Shown piece after piece: positions 16,119 through 23,571 of a stretch of 41,712 nucleotides of DNA. The translations under genes and the position numbers were made by a program. Below the pieces are notes generated by a model, which did not search any database, had not been told where the DNA came from, and was given only the letters and a program-made list of their open reading frames with translations. Origin of the DNA: Acidobacteriota bacterium. GTDB lineage: Bacteria; Acidobacteriota; Thermoanaerobaculia; UBA5066. The DNA lies in assembly GCA_029781975.1 (NCBI GenBank), contig JAKOVQ010000024.1, forward strand, positions 1 through 41,712. Direction: 5' to 3'. Every line of letters begins with the position of its first letter. The first letter of the stretch is position 1.

Positions 16119-16847
16119 TCAATGGCCCTTCGGTCCCATGGGGGAGCCGCCGTGCGAACTGCCCCCGTGGCTCTGGGGCGTCTTCCCGCCCGGCGCCGCG
16201 CCCGGCATCCCGTGCTCCGATCCGGAGGACATGCCCGTCCCGCCGTGCACTCCCCAGGAGTGCTCGCTCATCCCCATCGACCTCATGGGCACCGAGTGCG
16301 GTTCCGCCATTGGGCCGAACGTGCACGCCTCGTCGGCCCGCACGAGGAGTGGAGCGGCGCCGGCCTTCATCGACCTCACCTCCACCGTTCCCTCGAAGAC
16401 GGCGAGGAGCGAGCGCCCGTCCTTCGCCACCTCCAGCCCGTACCGCGTCCCGCGGACGGCGAGGAGGGCTCCGGGCGCGGCGACCGTCCGCGCATCGGCG
16501 GAGCCGTCGGTCAGCGCCTCGAAGAAGGCCTTGATGCGCCCTCGCTCCACCGTGAGAAGGACGGCAGGGGTCCCGGCCGCGAGCCGGGCGCGCGTGTTCG
16601 AGCTGATCTCGAAGCGCGCTTTCCGCTCCGGCACGGAGAGCACCGCCTTTCCCCAGAACCCGGTACGGACGAGGTCTCCGGCCAAAGCCGCGTCCCCGGC
16701 GGCGACCCGCACCTCGGCGGCCTCGTCGCCTCCCGGGGCACGCAGCACCTTGCTCTTCACCTCGTCGAAGCGGTAGGCCGGCGTCCCGGGCTCGATCGCG
16801 GCCAGGATGCCGGCGGCGAGCGCGACCAGCGGCAGGATGAGCTTCAT
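16119..16847 (-). CDS. FecR-domain protein with Met/His-rich tail
   Basis: 242 residues from ATG 16847, overlapping the regulator stop (ATGA). A signal peptide or anchor (about 1-18) precedes a FecR domain (about 25-150, LVRTGFWGKAVLSVPERKARFEISSNT, then LLAVRGTRYGLEVAKDGRSL). The C-terminal part is rich in Met, His, Ser and Gly (MRSMGMSEHSWGVHGGTGM, GSSHGGSPMGPKGH), which would bind soft metals. FecR proteins are often paired with CHASE2 proteins in other bacteria, as here. It may sense periplasmic metal and talk to the CHASE2 kinase; inference from co-location. Confidence 0.82.
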   Translation of the reverse strand: MKLILPLVALAAGILAAIEPGTPAYRFDEVKSKVLRAPGGDEAAEVRVAAGDAALAGDLVRTGFWGKAVLSVPERKARFEISSNTRARLAAGTPAVLLTVERGRIKAFFEALTDGSADARTVAAPGALLAVRGTRYGLEVAKDGRSLLAVFEGTVEVRSMKAGAAPLLVRADEACTFGPMAEPHSVPMRSMGMSEHSWGVHGGTGMSSGSEHGMPGAAPGGKTPQSHGGSSHGGSPMGPKGH

Positions 16848-18229
16848 CGTTCCTCTCCTTCGCCTCCCTCGGCGAGCGGGCCGCCCGCGGCCCGCAGCTT
16901 CCGGGCGAGCGTCTTCCTCTCGATGCCGAGCAAACGCGCGGCCACCGTCTGGTTCCCTCCCGCCGACGCGAGGACGGAGAGGATGTGGTGCCGCTCGATC
17001 TCCTCCAGAGTTGGCGGCGTCGCGGACAGGGGCTCCCCTCCGATCGGCCGCGGCCACGAAGTGGCCAACGTGGGGCCGGAGCCCTCCTGGAGCGCCTGCT
17101 CGACTGCGTCGTCGTCGTCGAGTCGCCCGGCGTCGATGAGCGCTCGGCGGACCACGTGGGCGAGCTCCCGCACGTTGCCCGGCCATGCGTGCCGGCCGAG
17201 CCGGGCGAGGACGGCGGGCGACGCCGTCGCCATCTCGGGGAGGCCCAGCTCCCGCCGCCCGAGGCGCTCGAAGTGGGCGACGAGCGCTGGCAGATCGCTC
17301 AGCCGCTCGCGGAGCGGCGGAATCCGGATCACGTAACCGGAAAGCCGGTAGTAGAGGTCCTCCCGGAAGCGACCCTCGCCGACCATCCCCTTCACGTCCC
17401 GATGTGTCCCGGCCACGACCCGCACGTCGACCGCCTCGCCCGCGTCGGCCCCCACGGGAGTCACGACGCGATCCTCGAGGAACCGGAGGAGCTTCACCTG
17501 GAACGCGGCGGACACCTCGCCGATCTCGTCGAGGAAGAGCGTCCCACCAGCGGCCTGCGACAGCGCGCCTCGGCGGTCCCGCGTGGCGTCGGTGAACGCG
17601 CCGCGCCGATGGCCAAAAAGCTCGCTCTCGAGCAGCGTGTCGGGGATCGCGCCGCAGTGAACGGGGACGAGCGGACCGGAACCGCGGCCGCTGAAGCGGT
17701 GAAGCGCCCGCGCGACGAGCTCCTTCCCCGTCCCCGTCTCGCCGAGGACCAACACGGGGACGCGGAGACGCGCGACCCGCGCGACCGCCTTGTAGACCTC
17801 GACGACCGCCGGGTGCGACCCGATGATCATGCTCTCCGGGCCATCCTCGGCGGGCGCCTGACGGGCAGGACACGCGGCAAGGGCGGCAGAAACGCGGTCG
17901 AGGAGGACGGAGACGTCGAACGGCTTGGCCAGATAGTCGAAGGCCCCCGTCTCCTCGGCGGCGGCGGCAGTCTCGACGGAGCCGCGTGCCGTCATCAGAA
18001 TGACCGGCGGCGGCGCTACCCGCGCCCGTACCTCCCGAAGGACCGACAGCCCGTCGCCCCCGGGCATGTAAATGTCGCAGAGGATGACGTCCGGGCGGGT
18101 TTTCTCGAGCTCTTTCCGCGCGTCGCGCGCTCCGCGGGCGCGCGCGACCTCGAACCCGCTCGCCTCGAGGGTCAGGGCCACCATCTCACGGATGGCGTCG
18201 TCGTCGTCGATGACGAGAGCACGCGGCAT
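16844..18229 (-). CDS. NtrC-family sigma-54 response regulator with GAFTDA loop
   Basis: 461 residues. The receiver domain (1-120) has the phospho-acceptor D52. The AAA+ domain starts with Walker A GETGTGKE (163-170). The sigma-54-contact loop reads GAFTDA (210-215) rather than GAFTGA. A Fis-like HTH closes the protein (NQTVAARLLGIERKTLARKLR). The start ATG 18229 directly follows the kinase stop (TAG then ATG). It forms a two-component pair with the CHASE2 kinase and probably activates the sigma-54 promoter at 15968-15982. The GAFTDA change is discussed in the findings. Confidence 0.92.
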   Translation of the reverse strand: MPRALVIDDDDAIREMVALTLEASGFEVARARGARDARKELEKTRPDVILCDIYMPGGDGLSVLREVRARVAPPPVILMTARGSVETAAAAEETGAFDYLAKPFDVSVLLDRVSAALAACPARQAPAEDGPESMIIGSHPAVVEVYKAVARVARLRVPVLVLGETGTGKELVARALHRFSGRGSGPLVPVHCGAIPDTLLESELFGHRRGAFTDATRDRRGALSQAAGGTLFLDEIGEVSAAFQVKLLRFLEDRVVTPVGADAGEAVDVRVVAGTHRDVKGMVGEGRFREDLYYRLSGYVIRIPPLRERLSDLPALVAHFERLGRRELGLPEMATASPAVLARLGRHAWPGNVRELAHVVRRALIDAGRLDDDDAVEQALQEGSGPTLATSWPRPIGGEPLSATPPTLEEIERHHILSVLASAGGNQTVAARLLGIERKTLARKLRAAGGPLAEGGEGEER

Positions 18230-20038
18230 CTACGTTCTCCTTCCGGGCTCGGCTCCCGCGTCCGCGGCGGGAAGCGTGACACGGAAAAGGCTCCCTCCCG
18301 AGGCGGGAGCCTCGACGTCGACGCGGCCCCCGTGCCACCGCGCGATCTCGGCCACGAGCGCGAGGCCGAGGCCGAGCCCCGGCACGGCCGCCGCGGAGCC
18401 CCCGCGGGCGAATCGCCGGAAGATCTCCTCCCGCTCGCCGGGCGGAATCCCCGGCCCCCGGTCGCAGACCGCGAGGCTGACCGTTCCCCCGCCGTCCCGG
18501 TCCACCGTCACGTCGACCGGCTCTCCGGGCGCGAACTTGAGGGCATTTCCGACGAGGTTGTCGACGACGCGGACGAGGAGCGTGGCATCGCCGCGAACGA
18601 GGAGCCCGGGCTCGCCCGAGAATCGGATCTCTCGCTCGCCACCCGAGGCGAGAAACGCTGTTCGCTCCCGGATGAGCTCCGTCAGGCCGACGAAAGAGGA
18701 TACCGTCCGGAAGTCCCTCAGCTTGATCCTCTCGAGGTCCAGGAGCGTCTCCACCATCTCCGCGAGCCGCGCGCTCTCCCGCGCGACCATCCCGGCGACC
18801 GACCGGCGGCGCTCCTCGCCAAGGTCGAACCCCGAGAGGAGCTGTGCGAGCCCCCGCACCGAGGTCAGCGGCGTCTTGAGCTCGTGCGCGAGGACGCGGC
18901 GCGCGTCCGCGTCGTCCTTTCGCTCGCTCTCGAGGGCGGAAGCGAGTGCCTCGAGCTCGCCGATGCGCCGGGCCGCGGCCGCGACCCGGCGGCGCTCCTC
19001 GAGGAGCCGCCACAGCTCGGGGCCTGCCGTCACGACGAAGCCGCCGAAGGCCGTCGCGAGAAGCGGCAGCTCCCGCCCGGTCCAGAGGAGCGACAGCACC
19101 CCGGCCGGGATCGCGAGCAGCGGGACGACGACCGCCGCGGCAGCCAGCCGCGCCGCGACCCGCCGCCGCAGGGCCGCCGCGCCCCACGTCAGGAGACCGG
19201 CTAACCCTCCCGCCACGACCGGAGGGAGCCGCTCGTTCAGGTCGCCCGTCAGGATCGACTCTGTCGCCGCCGCCTGCACGAGGACGCCCGGATCGGGCGT
19301 TCCGCGGGCCGACATCGGGGACACGACGCGGTCACCGACGCCGGCCGCGACTGAGCCGACGAAGCAGACGCGGCCCCGGAGCGCGCCCTTCGGCAGCTTC
19401 CCGTTCAGGACGTCCGCGGCGCTCCAGGTGGGCACCTCGCCCGCGGAACGAAAGCCGGGCCGGATCGGCGCCCCGACCGGCAAGGGGAGCTCTGGCTGCA
19501 GCAGCCGGGCTGCCGCGAAGCTCATCGCGCCGAGGGAGAGGCCGTCGAGCTGCCGGGTGGCGAGGAATCCACGCACGACACCGTCGCGATCCACGGCGAA
19601 GCTGACGTGCGCCACCTCCGAGGCCGCGCGCAGGCGTGGAGCGGGGAGCAGCCACCGCCTCGTTCCGTCCGGCGCGGCGGCGAGGACTGACGGCCTCGCC
19701 GCGAGCGCAACGGCGAGGGCATCGTCCCCCGGGCGGGCCTCCGCCAGGAGAAGGTCGACCGCCACGGCAGCGGCGCCGGCCGCCCCGATCCGTTCCACGA
19801 GGGCGGCCAGGCGCTCTCGCTCCCAAGGCCACGGCCCGACGGTGCCGATCGCTTCCTCGTCGACGACGACCGCCGCGACGGACTCCGCCGCCGCCCTCGG
19901 CCGGGTCCTCAGGAACGCGTCCCGAACGAGGAGCTCCGCGGAGTCGAGCCAACCCGCCGCTGCGACGAGCGTCACGAGCAACGCAGCCGCCAACGGCGGG
20001 CCGAGATTCTCAGCCGCCTGCATCCGGGTCGCCTTCAC
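18230..20038 (-). CDS. CHASE2-domain sensor histidine kinase
   Basis: 602 residues from GTG 20038 (ATG 20023 is a possible alternative). An N-terminal span is followed by a periplasmic CHASE2 domain (about 30-290: VVVDEEAIGTVGPWPWER near its start, FVGSVAAGVGD near its end), several membrane spans (about 290-350), a helical linker, HisKA with H385 in HELKTPLTSVRG, and a HATPase_c domain with DNLVGNALKFAPGE, CDRGPGIP and GLGLGLALVAEI. It should phosphorylate the adjacent NtrC-type regulator. The CTCTAA-type box F lies just upstream, so kinase, regulator and FecR would be in the regulon. Confidence 0.92.
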   Translation of the reverse strand: MKATRMQAAENLGPPLAAALLVTLVAAAGWLDSAELLVRDAFLRTRPRAAAESVAAVVVDEEAIGTVGPWPWERERLAALVERIGAAGAAAVAVDLLLAEARPGDDALAVALAARPSVLAAAPDGTRRWLLPAPRLRAASEVAHVSFAVDRDGVVRGFLATRQLDGLSLGAMSFAAARLLQPELPLPVGAPIRPGFRSAGEVPTWSAADVLNGKLPKGALRGRVCFVGSVAAGVGDRVVSPMSARGTPDPGVLVQAAATESILTGDLNERLPPVVAGGLAGLLTWGAAALRRRVAARLAAAAVVVPLLAIPAGVLSLLWTGRELPLLATAFGGFVVTAGPELWRLLEERRRVAAAARRIGELEALASALESERKDDADARRVLAHELKTPLTSVRGLAQLLSGFDLGEERRRSVAGMVARESARLAEMVETLLDLERIKLRDFRTVSSFVGLTELIRERTAFLASGGEREIRFSGEPGLLVRGDATLLVRVVDNLVGNALKFAPGEPVDVTVDRDGGGTVSLAVCDRGPGIPPGEREEIFRRFARGGSAAAVPGLGLGLALVAEIARWHGGRVDVEAPASGGSLFRVTLPAADAGAEPGRRT

Positions 20039-20045
20039 GACGTGG

Positions 20046-20080
20046 ACGGTACGCCGTGGGACATTAGAAACGCCTTAGAA
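20046..20080 (-). promoter_or_regulatory. CTCTAA-type direct-repeat promoter box F
   Basis: On the minus strand TTCTAA (20080-20075), five bases, TTCTAA (20069-20064), twelve bases, TACCGT (20051-20046). The 11-base repeat spacing is the same as in boxes A, B, C and G, with C to T at the first base of both hexamers. The expected start, near 20039, sits next to the GTG start of the kinase gene. Confidence 0.55.
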
Positions 20081-20131
20081 AAGCCCGATATCCTCGCGCC
20101 GACCCGACCTGCTCCGCCTTTCCTGCTGATC

Positions 20132-22435
20132 TCACGCATAGGCGAGCCTCTTGCGGTCGCGGAACGCCACGCCGCACACGGCGAGGAAGACGACCTCCAC
20201 GAGGGCGACGATCACCATCCACTTCACGATCGGCGAGTCGCCCATGCCGTACGAGTGCATGCCGGCGTTCAGGACGTAGTTCACGCCGAGGTAGGTCATC
20301 AGGATCGTCTGGAACGCGAGGATGCTGATCGCTGCAGCGCCGAACGTCCCGATCACCTTGTCGACCTTCAGGTGGAGGATCGCCATGTAGGCGAGGAAGG
20401 CGACAAGCGACCAGACCTCCTTCGGGTCCCAGCCCCAGTAGCGCCCCCAAGACGAGGCGGCCCAGACGGAGCCGGTCAGGATCCCGGCGAGAAGGAAGAT
20501 CGATCCGACGTGCATGTACCAGTAGAGGAGCTCGTAGAGCTTCTCGACGAGCGCGCTCCTCCCTTTCCCGAACGCCGCGAAGCCGATCTGCATGTGCGCG
20601 ACGACGACGCCGAGCGCGAGGACGGCGTAGCCGACCATGATGATCGGGACATGGATCGCGAGCCACGGCGTCCCGGCGAGGACCGGGGCGATGGGGTGGA
20701 TGAAGCGGTCCATTGGGAGGAGGTCGGTGAGGGCCATGGTCAGCGCCGACATGGCGGCAGCGTTCAGGACGACGGTCCTGTTCCTCATCAGGAGGTAGGC
20801 GATCACCGCGAACAGCCCGACGCCCCAGCCGAGGAAGAGGAGCGACTCGTACATGTTCGCGGCCGGGATCCGCTCCCCGGCGGCCCACCGCATGCCGATC
20901 CCCCAGGTCATCGTCGCGAAGCCGACGACGAGGAGGCCGAACGAAGCCCAGTCGAGCGCACGGCTCGACCTGACCCACGCCGCGATCGAGACGACGAGCG
21001 AGGCGAGGAGGACGAGCCAGGCAAGGCGCGAGGGATTGACGCGGTTGTAGAGAATCTCCCCTTCGACTTTCTCCTTCGTCGGCCAGCCGGGAAGGCGCGG
21101 CCCGTTCGCGAGGGCGAGGAGCGCCGGCGCCGTGACCTCGAGCGGGTGGTTCCAGCGGGCCTTCGGGTCGCCCGGGGCGGGGATCGGCCGTACGACGTCC
21201 CGCTGGAGGACGGCGTAGAGAGCGTTGAGGCGTTCCTCGAGCTTCTCGGCGTCCTTCAGGACCCCGCGGCGCGGTTCGTCGTGTTGAGCGGCGGCGCCGG
21301 CGGCTTCGATGAGCCGCATCACCGTCGGGTTCGAGACGAGCTGGTGAAACGAAACCTGCCTCGAGGCCGTGTCGAGCCCCGTCGCCGCGGCGAGGTCTCG
21401 CGTGACCTTCACCGCGGGTGCGGCTGCGGCGGCCTTCGGGTCGAGGAGCCAGCCGACGAACGTCGCCGCCGGGTCCTGGCCGTTCCAGGAGCGGGAGCCC
21501 GTCACGTTCCAGACCGTTTCTCGCGCGAGCGTGTCGAGCGGCATGACGCGTCCGTCGTGCTGCACCGGCAGGTGCTTCAGCGCCTCGATGTCGGCCGCCG
21601 TCTGCGCGCTCGCCGTGCCGGCCAGCCCAACGAGGGAGAGGACGACGCCGAGCGCCTTCCCCATCGTCGGAAGAGACATCCCGGCCTGCGCGACCTTCAC
21701 CTCGAGCTCGATCCGGCTCCTCTCGCGCTCGCGAGCCTGCGAGACGCGCGTGAGGAGAACGAGGATCATCCCGAGGACCAGCGTCGCGTAGCCGGCGAAG
21801 ACGACGAGCGGCCCCGGGTCCTTCGAGACGGAGAGGACGGTCGCCTCCCGTCCCTCCTGCTGCTGGTAGCTCGACTGGAAGAGCGACCAGCCCCGGTGGT
21901 GGAGAGGGCCGTTCATGTAGATGCGCGACGGGAAGCTCTTCCCCGTGTCGAGGTCGGTGACGACGACCTGGCTCGCGAACCCGGAGGGCCGCATCGTTCC
22001 CGGGTAGGTGTCGAGGACGAAGTCCTCGAGCTTCACCGAGAAGGGGAGCTCGTGCTTCGCGAGGACCGTCCCCTTCTCGTCGACGCGCTCGACCGTCGAC
22101 GACGCCTGGCCTTCCCAGACCCCGAGCTGCCCTTCCGTCTTCCCAAAGTAGGTCAGGGCCGCGCCGACGAAGATGAGGAGGAGCGAGGCGTGCGTCACGA
22201 CGAAGCCGATCCGCTTGTTCCCCCAGGGGAAGTGGCTCGCGAGCGAGCAGGCGACGTTGACGCAGAGGAGCCCCTGGAGCCCCAGGAACCACCACGAGTA
22301 GTAGACGAGCCGTCCCGCGGTCGCCGCGTCCGTGCGGGACTCGAGGATCGTCCCGGCCGAGAGGCCGATGAGGAGTACCACGAGGAGGACGACGGCGAGC
22401 TTGAGGGATGCGAGGGTGTCGACGAACCTCTTCAC
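20132..22435 (-). CDS. Fused ResB-CcsA cytochrome c biogenesis protein
   Basis: 767 residues from GTG 22435, overlapping the hydE stop (GTGA). The N-terminal half is ResB: membrane spans in FVDTLASLKLAVVLLVVLLI and FVVTHASLLLIFVGAALTYF and a large periplasmic part. The C-terminal half is CcsA: many spans and the heme-handling WWD motif WGRYWGWDPKEVWSLVAF (about 655-672). Together they move heme across the membrane and attach it to apocytochrome c (System II). It is the last gene of the efflux operon, which is unusual company. Cytochrome c at 10609 is a possible client. Start chosen by overlap; longer open frame reading further upstream would overlap hydE extensively. Confidence 0.9.
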   Translation of the reverse strand: MKRFVDTLASLKLAVVLLVVLLIGLSAGTILESRTDAATAGRLVYYSWWFLGLQGLLCVNVACSLASHFPWGNKRIGFVVTHASLLLIFVGAALTYFGKTEGQLGVWEGQASSTVERVDEKGTVLAKHELPFSVKLEDFVLDTYPGTMRPSGFASQVVVTDLDTGKSFPSRIYMNGPLHHRGWSLFQSSYQQQEGREATVLSVSKDPGPLVVFAGYATLVLGMILVLLTRVSQARERERSRIELEVKVAQAGMSLPTMGKALGVVLSLVGLAGTASAQTAADIEALKHLPVQHDGRVMPLDTLARETVWNVTGSRSWNGQDPAATFVGWLLDPKAAAAAPAVKVTRDLAAATGLDTASRQVSFHQLVSNPTVMRLIEAAGAAAQHDEPRRGVLKDAEKLEERLNALYAVLQRDVVRPIPAPGDPKARWNHPLEVTAPALLALANGPRLPGWPTKEKVEGEILYNRVNPSRLAWLVLLASLVVSIAAWVRSSRALDWASFGLLVVGFATMTWGIGMRWAAGERIPAANMYESLLFLGWGVGLFAVIAYLLMRNRTVVLNAAAMSALTMALTDLLPMDRFIHPIAPVLAGTPWLAIHVPIIMVGYAVLALGVVVAHMQIGFAAFGKGRSALVEKLYELLYWYMHVGSIFLLAGILTGSVWAASSWGRYWGWDPKEVWSLVAFLAYMAILHLKVDKVIGTFGAAAISILAFQTILMTYLGVNYVLNAGMHSYGMGDSPIVKWMVIVALVEVVFLAVCGVAFRDRKRLAYA

Positions 22436-23571
22436 GATGATTTTTCTCTTCGGGGCGGTCCCGGTTTCAGGGTGGGGACGTGCCGGTGCTGGGAGCCCGC
22501 GAAAGGCAGTCGGCCAGGCGCAGGGACGCCGGCTCCGAAGCTGCGCTGCGTGGCGGAGCCGGCCCCGTGTCCGATGTGTCGGCCGATCGAGCGGATCCGG
22601 TGTTGCATGCAGGCGTGGCATTGCTGCGCCGTCTCTCGAATGCAGGCCTTTGCGGGGTAGATCTCGTAGTGCACCCGATACCGGAGTGGGGTGAGGTTCG
22701 GCATCAAGACGTTGGCGCCTCTCATCAGGCCGAGCTCCCGCCCCTCTCGGAGGTTCAGTGTCGCCAGTGCCGAGGTGCTCGGGATGTTCGCCCGCGGGCA
22801 GCAAACGCGGGCAAGGGCTAGAACCTTGTAGGTCATCAGCTCGGTGGCCGGGGCCTGTCCTTCGCCGGATAAGGCGAGCGTGCCCCCGAGCGGCGTCGCC
22901 GGATGCGGTATGAAAGGTCCGACCCCGATCATGTCGAGGTCGAGGTCCCGGTAGAGGAGGATGTCTTCTGCGATGTCGGCGATCGACTGGCCGGGGATGC
23001 CGACCATTGACCCGCTGCCCACCTCGTAGCCGAGGTCCTTTAGCTCGCGGAGCAGGCCGATTCGATCCCTCACGGCGCTATCGGTTCCCGGAGGGTGGAT
23101 ACGGGCGAAGAGGGCGGCGTTCGAGGTCTCGAAGCGCAGGAGATACCGGTCCGCTCCCGCCCGGCGCCAGGTGGCCAGCTCGCGGGTGCTTCGTTCCCCG
23201 AGGCTGAGAGCGACGGACAGGGGTAGGTCGGCCTTAATGCGGGCGACGACGTCCGACACCCACTCCCGGGTGAGTCCGGGATCCTCACCGCCCTGCAGGA
23301 CGACCGTGCCATACCCGAGGCTCGCGGCGGCTTGGGCTCCCTCGATGACCTCATCCGCGGTCATGCGGTATCGGGTCAGCGCGGCATTCCCGGCGCGGAT
23401 CCCGCAGTACCAGCACTGGCGGACGCAGCGGTTCGAGATCTCGATCAGGCCACGGAGATGGACCTCGTCGCCGACCGTGTCGCGGCGGACGGTATCCGCC
23501 CGGAGCCACAGCTCGCGCAGGGCCTCGTCCCGGTCCTCCGTCAGCCATCGGAGCAGCTCACCGCGCTCCAT
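22432..23571 (-). CDS. hydE: HydE-type radical SAM maturase, orphan
   Basis: 379 residues. The radical SAM cluster site is C49-VRQ-C53-WY-C56. The sequences VLQGGEDPG, ANIPSTSALATLN and GANVLMPNLTPLRYR are typical of HydE, which makes a precursor of the [FeFe]-hydrogenase H-cluster. The C-terminal motif C-x7-C-x2-C (ACIRETAQQCHAC) equals that of Thermotoga HydE's auxiliary cluster. A Pro/Arg-rich tail of about 45 residues follows. ATG 23571 overlaps the ATPase stop by 14 bases. No hydF, hydG or hydrogenase gene is in the window, so its role here is open. Confidence 0.87.
   Translation of the reverse strand: MERGELLRWLTEDRDEALRELWLRADTVRRDTVGDEVHLRGLIEISNRCVRQCWYCGIRAGNAALTRYRMTADEVIEGAQAAASLGYGTVVLQGGEDPGLTREWVSDVVARIKADLPLSVALSLGERSTRELATWRRAGADRYLLRFETSNAALFARIHPPGTDSAVRDRIGLLRELKDLGYEVGSGSMVGIPGQSIADIAEDILLYRDLDLDMIGVGPFIPHPATPLGGTLALSGEGQAPATELMTYKVLALARVCCPRANIPSTSALATLNLREGRELGLMRGANVLMPNLTPLRYRVHYEIYPAKACIRETAQQCHACMQHRIRSIGRHIGHGAGSATQRSFGAGVPAPGRLPFAGSQHRHVPTLKPGPPRREKSS

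Noticed and set aside
16985-22660. Very long plus-strand open frames opposite the regulator, kinase and ccsBA genes
   Set aside because: They mirror genes with clear domains on the minus strand and lack any motif.
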